A stretch of DNA of 64,000 nucleotides from Strongylocentrotus purpuratus (GCF_000002235.5 NW_022145601.1:3903563-3967562), one strand, 5' to 3'. Numbered from the stretch's first letter, positions 1 through 11,817 are shown. Notes: a model not told the origin generated them from the sequence alone. Made by a program: numbers and translations.

Positions 1-119
1 TGCTGGAGCACTGTATACGGCAGCAAGGCTAACGCCGGGGTAGTAATAAATGCGCCTCGAAATAGAATTTCTAGATAGACGGCGCTATAGAAATGCCTAT
101 TATTATAACAATTATTATT
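1..119 (+). repeat. SINE-like element at the unit boundary (partial)
   Basis: Right part of the repeat found whole at 13921-14095. It holds a GCGCTATA word followed by a run of TATTATTA type. The left part lies outside the window. Confidence 0.5.
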
Positions 120-450
120 TCCATTTTCCCCACCACTAAACTACATATTTTCTACTGAAAAATTCATTGTCAAGAACAACATTTGTTAAAAAGTATGCAT
201 CAAGTTTGAATATGTTAGTAAACCATTTTTTTCACGAGAGGCTGCAGCAGCTAGATCAAGAACTGAGTTTTTGTATTTGTATCTTGAAAATTATTTTCAC
301 ATGCACCCTTTCCCTACGACATACTCTACCTTGAAGGTTAAAGATAGCACACGATACCGAGATACAAGAAGACTTTAACATTTTCAATGAGGCTTGTTTC
401 TTGAATTCCATTAACCGTCATATTTGTATCACTGGTAGGTTTTAGAAGGA

Positions 451-3327
451 TCAACCTTGCACGAATCGCGGCCCAGGGAATCTCGAAATAAACAGCACCC
501 CTGCAAGGATTTGAATACTTTTCTTTAACTCTAGTTTCTTTACCCCATTGCTTACAATATCTGGCGCTACTTCACCAGAAATATCATTTTCGTTGCTGAC
601 GTTCCTGATCAGCGGACATAGCTCCTCATCCGTCAGTGTGGCAAGGGTCCTTCCTCGAAGATGTATTGGTGTCCAACAGGTCAACGTGTTTTCGTTGGAT
701 CGCATGTACCATCTGTACAATGGACGCAGGGAACAGTCACAGCGCCAAGGATTGGGATCGAAAGAGATGGAACGAGAGACTTCTGGCAGGGTCAGGGGTG
801 AGATATTGACAAGGTCATTGTTACCGAGCAGGAGTTCAAAGTGGCCCATCTTCACAAGTGCTTCATGGCCGATGACCTGAAGGTGATTGTCCTCGAGGTT
901 TACCAAGACAAGGTGCACGTTGAATCTCAGTGCATGCATTTGTATGCTTGTAATGGCATTACCCTTGAGATTTAAATACGAGATTCTTGGTGTCAACTTG
1001 AAAGAATCTCGCTCCAGTAGGTTGATGTTATTAAATGACAGATCTAGTTCCGCAACATGCATCGCTTTAATTAATGGAATGGTGATAAAGGAGTTGTATC
1101 GTAGGAATAGTTCCCTGTCAATTGCCAACGTGAGATTAAGTGGTTCGTTGCTGGCATCACGTCGATGGAAGAGGGTCACATTATCCATGTACAGCGAATG
1201 AAACATGTTCCTACTTTGGGAGAGCAATTGTTCAAAGGGCATGTAATGAATCAGTGTGTGCGATATTGCCAGTGATACAAGTTGAGGGAGATTCAGGAAT
1301 ACGCTCATCTCAACTACACTGATAGGATTATCAGACAAGGAGAGGGTCGTGAGCTGATCACAACCTTCGAATATGAACGAGGGTAGGTATGAAATCAAAT
1401 TCGAATCGAGATATAAGTTCTTTATCCTACACGCCAAGTGGTCAGTAGTAGCGTTTGCCACGGAATGTTGCGCAGAAGGGACAATTTTCGTTAAGTTTTT
1501 GATTCTATTTTTTCGGGCATAAAGAAATCGAACGGTGGATGTATACGGTAAAACTAAAACTGGCAACAAATTTCCATCAAATACACATGTTATTGCTGTG
1601 TTCGAATTAAACTCGCGAGTATTCACGTTGGATATCTGGTTGTAACTCGTATCCACAATAGATAATCTTGGTAAATTATTCAACATGTCAAACTTTGACA
1701 AATTGTTGTTGTGCAGCAGGACCTCGGTAAGAGCCAGACTGCCGTTCAATGTAATGTTAGTCAGCCCATTACTAGAAAGATCAATTGAAGTTAAGAATTT
1801 GAACTCCAGATCATTAAGAAAAACTTCTTGTATTTTATTATTTCTCAATTCGAGAATTATCAAATTTAAAAATTGCGATAAAGCTGGCAATATAATTAAT
1901 CTGTTATTATTCATCTTAAGTATTCTTAAATTATTACACCCCAGGAAAGCAGTTGGACTAACGTAAGCAATGTAGTTATCGGAAAGTGAAACAGTTTGCA
2001 AGTCAGTAATATTCCGGAATCGTTCCACCTCAGATATCTTATTATGTTGAAGATATACAGTAACCAACTGCAGTTGTTGAAATAATGTGGGGTTGTGTCG
2101 GTTGAATGCCAACACATCGTTCTCATTCATTTCAAGGGTTCTTATATTTGGAAAAGATTTGAGAAAATTAAGATCACTGAGTTTATTCCCATTCAGTCTT
2201 AAAGCGAAGACAGAATCGATGACAGCATAGTTTAGACCCACCCCATCCGGACGCGCTGTTTCTAGTACGGAAATATTTGTAATATCATTGTACGCAACGT
2301 TAAGATATACGAGGCTTGGGAATATTGTCTTGTTAACTTCTAGTGTACCATGAATATCGCAATGGGAAAGCATTACGTATTTAAGTCCGTCCATTATAGG
2401 CATGTGGGATACGTCTTGTAAGGAATTGTTACTCAAGTCAAGGATCTCTAATGCGTCAGTGTCACCAAACCCAACAAGTGACTCAATGCGATTTCTACCT
2501 ATCTTGAGCACTGTGAGGCTTTTGCCAAGCCTGATCTTCGGAAGAGAGCTGGGTGGGTTGTTGTCAAGTGACAGAGATTTGAGCTTTTGTGGTATAACAT
2601 GGGCAGCTCTTTGGATGAGGTTGTTTTGCAGATCTAGAAGCTCAAGGCGGGGGAGACCACTTAGATCTGGTAGAGACCTGATGAAGTTGTTTCTCATGGT
2701 GATCGTACGCACAGTATACGCTGTCTGGGATTCTGGTATGTCAAAAACCCTGATCCCGCATGAATCGGCAGATAGATCCGTGATGACAACACGACTGTCT
2801 ACAAAAGATCTTATGAAATTGAGGGATAGGTCAAGGGAATCGAAACCCACAAAGGGAGAATCCTTGATAACCAATGACTGGATTAAATTTGATGCCGCGA
2901 TCAAGGAGATCTTCGGGAGAAGGCTCATAAAACTCAGGTCAGTCAGAAGGTTGTTAGACAGGTACAACATGGTAAGAGCCGACATGTGCTGAAATGCATG
3001 TGGTTCAATAATAGATATGGCGTTGCGGTTTAGGTTCAATCTTTGTAGGCTGGTCAGGTTTGGAAAGGATTCCGTCTGGATCATACGAATGTTATTTCTA
3101 GATAGATCGATTCCCCTAATTTCAAGAGATATGTTGGCAGTCGGAACCTCGGTACGTAGTTGATTGTGACAGTTGACATAGGCAGATGAACATTTACATG
3201 ATGTTGGACACTGCTCTCCTTCCGGTTCCACAAACGAGAATAACAGCATAAACACAAATACACACATGTAATTGCTAGTGTTACACTGAACTCGCTTTAC
3301 TTCAGCACAGAATGCAGGGTTGGCCAT
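451..3327 (-). CDS. Single-exon LRR ectodomain protein, copy A (958 aa)
   Basis: The ORF is intact from an ATG in good context (A at -3, G at +4). A hydrophobic segment at about 21-33 looks like a signal peptide after a 20-residue lead. An LRR N-terminal cap follows (Cys 40, 44, 46, 53), then over twenty LRRs of LxxLxLxxNxI type (about 65-855) and an LRR C-terminal cap (Cys 863, 865, 884, 904). The last 20 residues hold only a short hydrophobic run (ILAGVLFI), too short for a normal membrane span, and no TIR, kinase or 7TM domain follows. Many NxS/T sites suggest an extracellular glycoprotein. It lies head to head with the 7TM gene at 7491. Ligand recognition is inferred from the fold; the precise family is not recognised. 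It could be a Toll-like ectodomain without its signalling half. Confidence 0.9.
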   Translation of the reverse strand: MANPAFCAEVKRVQCNTSNYMCVFVFMLLFSFVEPEGEQCPTSCKCSSAYVNCHNQLRTEVPTANISLEIRGIDLSRNNIRMIQTESFPNLTSLQRLNLNRNAISIIEPHAFQHMSALTMLYLSNNLLTDLSFMSLLPKISLIAASNLIQSLVIKDSPFVGFDSLDLSLNFIRSFVDSRVVITDLSADSCGIRVFDIPESQTAYTVRTITMRNNFIRSLPDLSGLPRLELLDLQNNLIQRAAHVIPQKLKSLSLDNNPPSSLPKIRLGKSLTVLKIGRNRIESLVGFGDTDALEILDLSNNSLQDVSHMPIMDGLKYVMLSHCDIHGTLEVNKTIFPSLVYLNVAYNDITNISVLETARPDGVGLNYAVIDSVFALRLNGNKLSDLNFLKSFPNIRTLEMNENDVLAFNRHNPTLFQQLQLVTVYLQHNKISEVERFRNITDLQTVSLSDNYIAYVSPTAFLGCNNLRILKMNNNRLIILPALSQFLNLIILELRNNKIQEVFLNDLEFKFLTSIDLSSNGLTNITLNGSLALTEVLLHNNNLSKFDMLNNLPRLSIVDTSYNQISNVNTREFNSNTAITCVFDGNLLPVLVLPYTSTVRFLYARKNRIKNLTKIVPSAQHSVANATTDHLACRIKNLYLDSNLISYLPSFIFEGCDQLTTLSLSDNPISVVEMSVFLNLPQLVSLAISHTLIHYMPFEQLLSQSRNMFHSLYMDNVTLFHRRDASNEPLNLTLAIDRELFLRYNSFITIPLIKAMHVAELDLSFNNINLLERDSFKLTPRISYLNLKGNAITSIQMHALRFNVHLVLVNLEDNHLQVIGHEALVKMGHFELLLGNNDLVNISPLTLPEVSRSISFDPNPWRCDCSLRPLYRWYMRSNENTLTCWTPIHLRGRTLATLTDEELCPLIRNVSNENDISGEVAPDIVSNGVKKLELKKSIQILAGVLFISRFPGPRFVQG

Positions 3328-3588
3328 TTTAAAATATGAAGGTTTCGTGTCTGAAATACTTGACCAAGAATGGCGACTGCAGAAACAAACGGGGGAAATG
3401 ATAAATGTAGTACTCTGAAGACAGTTTTATCTAGAACTTCCAGATTTGTCCCTTATCTTTTATGCCTTCCTCGCGAAGTACCAACGGAATTTCATTTTCT
3501 TTTCTTTCTAGACAAATGATAAACATTTAAAACAATTTGTTTAACAGCTTGCATTGTGTCAGTGACACCAATAACTGACTTTAAAGAG

Positions 3589-3595
3589 TTTTATA
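3589..3595 (-). promoter_or_regulatory. Candidate TATA box of the LRR gene
   Basis: Reads TATAAAA on the minus strand, about 260 bp before the LRR start codon. It is kept at 17566-17572 (B) and 31358-31364 (C). A GTGTCA-G-TGACAC palindrome lies just downstream of it in all three. The units are too similar for conservation to count as strong evidence. Confidence 0.3.
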
Positions 3596-4076
3596 GTTAT
3601 TACTTCTTTGCCTGCGGATTTTTGAAAGATGAAGATAGATATATTTGCCAATTTTTAATGGACTTTATAAAGGCATAAATCAATTTTCATTATCGTTTAA
3701 AAGTGTACTAGCCTTTTATTAGTTGAATGACACCGATACATTGGGAGGGATGTTTTCATTAAGGCAGGTATTACGAAAAAAAAGAGAGAAAACAGAATCA
3801 ACAAAACCAAAACCAAAAAGTGTCTTTAAAGTCTTTGGCGGACATATTGGTAAATGCAGATTTAAGTTGCTCATAATAAGATCGGAAGAGGGTATTGAAC
3901 CTCCCGAAGTCATTGACATTAAGAACACATCCATCTCCACTCAGGTTTTGTCAAGTGTAGAACCTATCTATAAACGCCTACAGAGGCAAACTGTCTGTTT
4001 CCTTTGTAAGACCTTTATAGAAAGGTTTTATTATAAAAACAGAAATAATAATAATAATAATAATGGGTTCTTGTAT

Positions 4077-4924
4077 GGTATGGTATGGTATTTATTTCAT
4101 TCTTCATAAAAAACATATACAATACATACAGAGTATTAAAAAAAAAGAGAAATATATAAATACATGTAGAAGGGTAACATTACAGATAATATGAATACAA
4201 TAAAAATAACAAGGAAACTACTTAAGAAAGAAAATTTATGTCGAATGAGGGGTCAACAAAAAAGAGCATTTAGCCTTGTTAAACGTTGACCCCTTAACAA
4301 GTACGTAATTAACATAACATTAAGAAGAAAAAGAAAGCAGGTAGAAACAGTAAAACGGAAAAGGAAAACATTATACAAAAAAAATAACATATATATATAT
4401 ATACTATGATATTCAGGTTGTTGAGTACAAATTTGATAAAAACAATCGGAAGGAACGTTTAAAAACTATTTAGGGAAGGTTGATTCTTTAGATGGTTTGG
4501 AACCGTGCTCCATAGATGAGGACCTTTATAAAAACTTTGAAATATTAGTTCTAACTTTTGGCAGATGGTATTCAACAGCATTACGTGTATTATAATTATG
4601 TATGTTACTATTTAAAATAAATTTTGATGTAATTGGAGATGGTAATAAGCCTCTAGAACACATAAACATAAGTATTGCAATATTCAATCTATTAATGTCA
4701 TAAACATTTAGGAGATTTAACTGGGAAAAGATTGGCAAAGTATGAGCATGATATGGTGAATTAGAAATTATTCTTATGGCTTTTTTCTGCAAAACAAATA
4801 GTTTAGTAATAAAATAATCATGATTGTTTGACCAAGCAATATTACAATAATTGACATGGGAGAAAATCAATGCATAATATAACATAACTAAAATATGTCT
4901 TGGAAAATGTCTCAAACGGTAAAT
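4077..4924 (-). mobile_element. 5'-truncated LINE (CR1/Jockey-like), reverse transcriptase C-terminus
   Basis: Insertion present in unit A only; B (about 18052) and C (about 31845) have the uninterrupted site TTGTATAGCGCTC. On the minus strand it encodes about 130 residues ending a non-LTR reverse transcriptase: a YYALIFSHVNYCNIAWSN stretch, then LQKKAIRII, typical of the thumb region of CR1- and Jockey-group elements. The 3' end is a short (CCATA)n tail. 5' truncation and target-primed insertion explain the one-sided shape. The apparent start Met lies in the flanking DNA. Confidence 0.85.
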
Positions 4925-5727
4925 AGCGCTCATGTCAGTCAGATTTGACCCTCCTGGCGCTCCCGATTATTACCCTGACTTTAGCACGGATGCCATATGG
5001 CGCTTTAGCATTTCAAGGAATAAATTCCTACCAGGTACCCATTTACCAATCGATATTATTGGAATAGCTGCCAAAATCATTTTATTTGGTTTTAATTTGT
5101 TTATCAATCTTTGGTTCTCCATTTCTGCAATATGTCGACATACCAATGTTATATTTTTTAATCATGACAGGGTATATGATTTTATTCCTTATTCATATCT
5201 TTTAAATAGCGTCAAATTACATGAAATTACATGATTTTTTTTGTTATTGTAGGTGTTATGTAGTAGTATTTACACCGCTCGTAGGGAGGACAAATTGGTA
5301 TCTCAGTTGTATGGTATGCATTTTTCAATCACTTTTGAACATTTCTGCAGTTCATTACAATCTGAAACATTGAGGATTCGTTTTAGTTGTAGCCATTGTT
5401 TACGCTAGTTGCACAGCGCCCTCTTCAGGTTCCTGCGTACATACAATCCTCGGTTTATGTGTACAATATATTTTGTTCCCCTGGTGCCTTACTACAATAC
5501 GTCTACACAGAGCGGCAATATCTATTTATATTATAATTGCAATTTATAAGTCTTTGCATCGTGCATTTGTGTGCTTTTTCATGTAAAGAAACTTGGATGT
5601 AAATAGCAGACCTTCTGTTTACAGTTATTTAGTCAATGTTTTTCTTTTCTTTTCCCGGCATCCATGAGACTCACTTCACACTTTATCGTATAATATTCAA
5701 CGTTTGTTCGATGTTGTCTTTGCCGAA

Positions 5728-5787
<60 letters not shown>

Positions 5788-5815
5788 TACTACTACTACT
5801 AACAATAATAATAAT
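5728..5815 (+). repeat. (ACT)n microsatellite, unit A
   Basis: Nearly pure ACT triplets followed by a short AAT run. It is the shortest of three allelic tracts in the LRR-7TM spacer (others at 18836-18990 and 32575-32980). Confidence 0.95.
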
Positions 5816-6585
5816 TTTAACAATTTCGTGTCATCGTTCTAGGGCGATGGGGATGGCCCGTTTGTCTATTTGAATTTGACAGCGTAGCTAACAAGGAATA
5901 TCTTTTCTCCGTTTACTCGGTACAAATCTAAGTTATATTGAATAAGTCGATTTCATATCCTAAATTTTGTTGCCTTCAATAGCATGAAGGTGATTAAAGG
6001 TACTATGTCCCATTTACAGGCCAAAATAAATGACAAGGTTTAATTCCAACGGTATTTGAAAGAACCGAAACGAAAGGGCTTGAAAATGGCTTTTTGTGGG
6101 AAAATAACGACCATTAGTTGTCGAATCGACTTAAGTGATTGCAATCACCTAAGTAATAGTCTGATTTTCAGACCCTTTTACTGGATGGTCGCACATTGAG
6201 TGCTGCATAAAGATTCAATAAGTTTAACTTTAACCATATACACGTACTGAGTTATTGATGTAGACAAATGCTCATGTAACTGTTACAGCTCAGTTTATGT
6301 ATGCTATTACCCGCAAAGAAGAAAGATGTCAGTCAGTCATCCAATAGTGTCTGGCAGTGAAGTCTAAAAGGTAAACGGGTTTCCTTCTGTAGTCTGAATA
6401 CTAGGACACTGCTAATGTTTACATTTTACAGATAGGACTTACATGACATATTCAGAACTCCCGGCTACAAAGTTTTACATAATTTGATGTAGGCTGCAAA
6501 AGGGACATGGTACATTTAAGGTACCCATGATTTACGGGGCAAATATGTATAACAGTTGAATATAGGTGCGATTTGAAAGGCACAG

Positions 6586-6647
6586 TAAATGTGTGTGTGT
6601 GTGCGCGCGTACGTGGGGTGGTGTGTGTGTTTGTGTGTATATTGGGG
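6586..6647 (+). repeat. (GT)n microsatellite, unit A
   Basis: Alternating GT/GC tract about 0.85 kb before the 7TM start. Matching tracts lie at 19805-19878 (B) and 33787-33850 (C). Unit D has lost it. Confidence 0.9.
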
Positions 6648-7490
6648 TTTTACAGACGTGTATCAATCAGATATGATTATTTACGTCTGGGGACCGATCT
6701 TTAAACGTCACCATCCGAAAGACGTGATTCAGTTTTGAACCTGCGTCCTCGCCTGAATCACTTTGTAACTTTCAATTTGTAACTTCCACTGTTAGCTGGA
6801 TTACAGGCACACGCCACAACGCCTTGTCACAACTACTAGTAGTTTAGATGCCACCCGCTTTGTGATAATATTAAGCACCATTAGGTAATTTAATTTTAAC
6901 ATTTCCAACGCCTTGATAAAATGACGGATTATGAATTGTTATAATGGATATTTTATAGTGATTGATCGGACAAATATCACCTTTTTTTTTTTAATGATCC
7001 CCGCTTCCTTTAAAATTCGACAGTTTTCATATTTTCATTTACCGAGTAAAGACACGTTACATGTACTACATTTAACTTAAAACGTGTTTGCAATAAAGCC
7101 TGCTGGATACATCATGTCAGCTAAAATGATTGGCACTTTCATAATCATTATGGCTTTGATCGACCAACTTTAATTAAATCTACCAAAATGCAATTGATGA
7201 TCCGTAATGGCTTTGGCTCAAAACATCAATCACAGGTAGATGATTACTGGTACATCGAGTGGCCTTGCGCTCCATTGCGACTTGCAGACGACCGAGTTTC
7301 TCTTACATTGACTCTCCGTGAAAACGAGTCATTTAAGGAGCAGTGATTGTGAGCCAAAGACTAAAGCATTCTATGCCCATTTGTTGGTTCAGTCGAACGA
7401 GCATTTCGATTATTAAGAGCTTAAAAGGACCATCATTTACCTGCTCCAACAATTCCTCTTGCTCAACACAGTTCATCCCGTTTGACGACC

Positions 7491-8498
7491 ATGGCTAGTA
7501 ATCTTTCTGAAGACGTTCCATCAGATCTTGCCCCAACACAATCATATTGGATTGCATATTCTCCTCTGTTGATTGCGTGGTCTCAAGGCGCACTTATAGC
7601 ACAGGCACCGCTTTGTGTGCTGGGGAATCTATTCACCCTTTGCGTTTTAAAACGTGTGAAAGAAGACTTTGATGATATAACCAAGGTTTTGCTCTATGCC
7701 TTGACCTCTACCTACCTTCTCCTCGGTTCATGTACGTCTCTTGTTTTACCTCTCCAGAATTTTCTACCAAGAACGGCCGTGCAGTTTGTCATTTGCAAGT
7801 TTACCGGTTCCGTTATGTATCCATGTTCATTTGAAGCCATCATTCTAACAGCGTGCCTGAACCTCAATCGATACCTGATGATTGTGATACCATTAAGGTA
7901 TCAGACCTTCATGACGATCAGGAGAGCTAAATTGATTGTCACCGTATGCACGCTCGTAGTTCTAATCTCATCCCTTACATTTTTTCCGTTTCCCGGAACA
8001 GCGAGTGGAAAAATGTATGATATTCTGTGCACCTATGGTGTCCCCCAGGGCGGTTCCGGTACAGTAGTTTTCAATGCTTTCCTCCTTCTCTACTGTTCTG
8101 TAGCAACTATAGTGACATTGTTCACAAGTATCCACACCATAATCATCACAAGGAGGCAGCTTAGAAAGATAGCTATAGGTCTACGGCATGTACCAGATGT
8201 CACGCCTCGCCAAGAGAGAAACGAACCCCCGCGAGGACGTTTTCGCGCCAGGCGTTCCTTCATCACGCTCTTGTTGTTGAACTGTGTGGTCTTTATAGGT
8301 TGGTGTCCCATGTTTATCATCGTCATAGTGATCTTGAGCGAAATAAAGACCAGCACTACGTTCTTTAGTATTAACATGATCATTTCCTGTAGTGTGACAT
8401 GGTGGCACTGCATCGTGTATATCGTCACTAGTAAGGGCTACCGTAGAGCGGCTACTGAGTTTTTCAAACAAATGAAGTCTCAATTCAGATGCCGTTGA
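7491..8498 (+). CDS. Rhodopsin-like (class A) 7TM receptor, copy A (335 aa)
   Basis: The start is the ATG at 7491 (A at -3, G at +4); the frame stays open upstream through a TTG but has no earlier ATG. Short N-terminus with an N-glycosylation site (Asn4). Seven hydrophobic segments at about 33-54 (Gly45-Asn46), 65-87, 99-126, 147-165, 191-220, 256-283 and 290-313. Cys102 and Cys180 are placed for the class A disulphide. The DRY motif reads NRY (126-128), the TM6 motif reads GWCP (270-273), and TM7 has HCIVY where NPxxY is usual. TM2 lacks the usual Asp. The third inner loop is basic. Intronless. Ligand unknown; it resembles lineage-expanded orphan receptors of echinoderms, which is inference. 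Confidence 0.9.
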   Translation: MASNLSEDVPSDLAPTQSYWIAYSPLLIAWSQGALIAQAPLCVLGNLFTLCVLKRVKEDFDDITKVLLYALTSTYLLLGSCTSLVLPLQNFLPRTAVQFVICKFTGSVMYPCSFEAIILTACLNLNRYLMIVIPLRYQTFMTIRRAKLIVTVCTLVVLISSLTFFPFPGTASGKMYDILCTYGVPQGGSGTVVFNAFLLLYCSVATIVTLFTSIHTIIITRRQLRKIAIGLRHVPDVTPRQERNEPPRGRFRARRSFITLLLLNCVVFIGWCPMFIIVIVILSEIKTSTTFFSINMIISCSVTWWHCIVYIVTSKGYRRAATEFFKQMKSQFRCR

Positions 8499-10112
8499 TC
8501 ATCTAGGAAAAGCCGTTTTTACGCGGTCTGATTATAAGTGAACGAAAACTGTCGCTGTTGGTGATGAAGTGTACATACTCAGAGTTCTTATTAACGTTGA
8601 ACTGTTAAACAAGGAAACACTATTTTGACATTTTATTACATCTGGTAAATATGTGGGCTATAAAATACAGCTTTTAAGTTGAAAGAGTTTAATAGAAGAA
8701 ACTTGTAAAAATGTGTCTACGTAATGTATATATACACATAATTATAACGTTCTTTAAGTTCGACTGCTTATGAAAAGAACTTGGTTCATAATTTTGACGA
8801 CATTTTAATATTCAGTATATGGTTTGTGGGATGTTTAGGTATATTTTTGAAGTTGAAGTAGAAAGACAGTTTGTTCAGAGATTTAGCGAAATCATAGTGT
8901 ATATTGTCTATGAAATGTAAATAATTCGCGATACTGATCTGATGCACTTCCTGCCCTAGCTTACTGATTATTGCAAAGCGCCATCTCATGGTCAACTGGC
9001 CAACGGTGCGTAACACATACATAATTGCCATTTCGCAGACAGATCGAGAACGCGATGCGATATTTACCAATAGCGCAGCTAGGTAGCAGCGAGTTACAGG
9101 ACCATACTGCGACAGGTGACCCGATATGGAGCTAGAGGTGATTTTGCAATAGTGCTTCTAGTACAGTATTGCTTTAATGATAAAATGGTCAAAAAGAAAG
9201 TTTGCCCTTCTGTGTATGTACTAAACCAATTTCGTTAAGTTCAACTGTTCAGAAATAATTAGTTGAACTGGATTGACTTTTTAATTAGAAAGAGAGTTGA
9301 TTTAGAGTTCATTTAATTGTTAGTTTAATTTAAAATTAAAGACTTGTTTGTACCTGAGCTTTTAGAATATTCTTTCATTTCGAAAATCAATGATAAACGT
9401 TTATTTTCTGTTTGAAATAAACGTATTCTTGTAATGTTGACTGATTTTCATTTTGTTTTGTTTTATTCTTATGTTGTGATAATATCTATAATAAAGTTTC
9501 TATAAAAATGGCAATGCTATCATCAGTATAGAAATAAATATCGAGGTACCACATGGCCATATATACACAAATTGCGTAAAGGGACATCTGTACTCTGAAT
9601 ATTTAAAAAGAAAATGTCATGGCATACATTCAAGAGAACAATCATACCCTGACGGGAGAGAAGGATTGAGAATAATTTTTCATGATATGTTTTATTGGAT
9701 GTTATAAAATTGGTTCAAGAATGTAGTCAATGAAAGCGTCGAAATGGATCAAGCGTGCGTGCATTAATGTTTACCATATGCACGGAGAGTACACTAGTGG
9801 TGATAACAACTGTCAATTTCACGACTTTATACTCATATTGTAAACCCATCTTATAAAAACAAATAATACATGTCTTTAGCTCGTGCATTCGTGATATACA
9901 TTGCATTTGGTTAGATTACAATAAGACGGACAATGTAACTAATACACTCGCAAGCATGTACTATTTGTATAAGAAAGAGTGATGGACAGCGATTCATGGT
10001 CAGCGTATAATTTGTCACACATCATCAAATGCATACAACGGATTATTATCCACTCTCTTCAAACGTGTACATCAAGTTAGAGAAATACCTATTTAATGTG
10101 AATCGCTGCACT

Positions 10113-10335
10113 TTCAGAAACACACAAGGCACACAAACACGTATCTTCGCCCACTCATACACATCATCATTTACACGCACTAAAACTCATACAAATGCGC
10201 GTGCACAATCACCAACAACCACACGCACACGCCCACTCACGCGCACACAAACACCTTCACCAACGTCTAAAAAACATCCGTGCACACGCCCAAACACAAG
10301 TACTCAACAAAATCCACAGAAACTTTCTCATTTTG
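10113..10335 (+). repeat. CA/CACG-rich low-complexity tract
   Basis: Irregular ACACAC / ACGCAC sequence. Its reading frame gives a Thr/His/Arg-rich ORF without domain features. Homologues at 24267-24490 (B) and about 41392-41650 (D) differ by substitutions and small gaps. Treated as non-coding. Confidence 0.75.
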
Positions 10336-11081
10336 GTACGCATCAACACCAGAACCCATACGAGAAATGAATGATTAGTATTTAGATAAGTGTAATTCAT
10401 TGAAATCGTGAGAGCACAATATTCATCCGTAATCATCTATTCTTCCAGTCAGTTGATATTACAGCACAACCTGTTATTACTATGGAAACGGACGTTTTTT
10501 CAATATTTTGTATTTTAGTTAATTGATGATATCGACCATACAAATCTCTCTGATAACGAGTCTGTAAACATTATGAATTTTGTCTTTGTCCTTTTACCTG
10601 CTACCTTTAATGATATCATTTAAATAGTTTTTAGACCCACTCCTTGAAATGTATTCATACGCACACGCACCACTCTTACAGAATATTTTTAATGGTGATT
10701 TTATTCATCATGAAATATGATATTTCACATGGCTTCAGCTATTTTAAAGATATAGGTGAGTACTATAGTCATACAGTTACATTGCAAAAAAATTATGTTT
10801 GACATAAGACTGTGTCCTGTGTAAGTTTTGGAATAATCAAAGTGAAAACAAGTGACTACATTTAAATGACCGTCGAACACACTCCACAAAGAAATAGGTA
10901 TATGGAACTAGTTGGTCCAAAAATACAGCTATTTCTAGTTCTATTTCGAATGATGGAGCATTTTCAGAGCAATCATTTTTATGAGATATATTACTATAAT
11001 ATTCCTCCAAACCGACATACATAGAACGAGAGAGACAATAAATTATTTCTTTCCTTTACCAGAAATCAATCTTCTCTTTAA

Positions 11082-11275
11082 AGCCCGTCTGCACTAGTTT
11101 GACCAGGAGGGATTAAACCATCCAGCATGGTCACTGACAGGTGGTTATTTCATCAAATCAGCTCTCAATTAAAATAAGAAAAGGGAGATCATCATGATTG
11201 GGGACCAGCGGTCACCAATTGGGCATTATTTGCTATATGGAAGGCGCAAGTAGCTACAAGTAGTGCAGTCCCGCT
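11082..11275. mobile_element. TTAA MITE, family 3, copy 1
   Basis: 194 bp bounded by TTAA on both sides (11078-11081, 11276-11279). Terminal inverted repeats begin AGCCCGTCTGCACTAG and, from the other end, AGCGGGACTGCACTAC. The same insertion is in unit B, while D has the unfilled site near 43180. A TTAA target duplication is characteristic of piggyBac-type elements. Confidence 0.8.
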
Positions 11276-11817
11276 TTAACGAGATTTGGATACAGACCAT
11301 TTTCCCTCATAGAAGCTTTTCAAAAAATAAAAAAACATGCAATAACACTTTAATATCTCGGTATATATTTCATCCTTTATATAGTGAGTCAAGCAAGTAG
11401 AAAACCATAAAATCCTGTATCCTACAATTTATGAAAGACAATACCATCAACACCTAACTATAAAGTCATATGGTATATCTCTATAAAAATAAGATATTTG
11501 TAATAATTATTTTTTTAATTTACTACGCTATAATATATTCAACGACGATGTTGACACTAGCATAAGTATATATAAAAACAAAACTACAACCGCTATGTAA
11601 CATTTTCTTCATATGAACATATTATATTTTCAAAACTTATATCACCTTTATTACAAGACATATTAATATATGATAAAACACATAAAATATTTTAAAGTAA
11701 TGAAGCTATGAAATAACTTAATTAGGCCTATATCAAATGAAACAACATTAAATATCAATCAGCTCCAATTATATCATCATCATAATAGGGAAGGTGTTGG
11801 AAATTAGAGACCCTTAA

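Noticed and set aside
2402-2992. 196-aa plus-strand ORF inside the LRR gene (also 16379-16969), and other antisense ORFs of 60-110 aa
   Set aside because: They lie antisense to a clear LRR coding frame and recur only because the units are duplicated; regular LRR codon patterns keep the opposite strand open.
3723-4109. 128-aa plus-strand ORF in the LRR-7TM spacer
   Set aside because: No domain, ends in Asn runs from an AAT repeat, and the homologous ORFs in B and C start and end differently.
4526-4933. Host gene for the 135-aa minus-strand ORF
   Set aside because: It is a reverse-transcriptase C-terminus within an insertion missing from units B and C.
7482-7490. Extended N-terminus (MTT) of the 7TM genes
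   Set aside because: The upstream codon is TTG, not ATG; the next ATG nine bases on has a good Kozak context in all four copies.
10029-10370. 113-aa Thr/Arg-rich ORF repeated in B
   Set aside because: Product of the CA-rich tract, and the D homologue is not kept open in the same frame.
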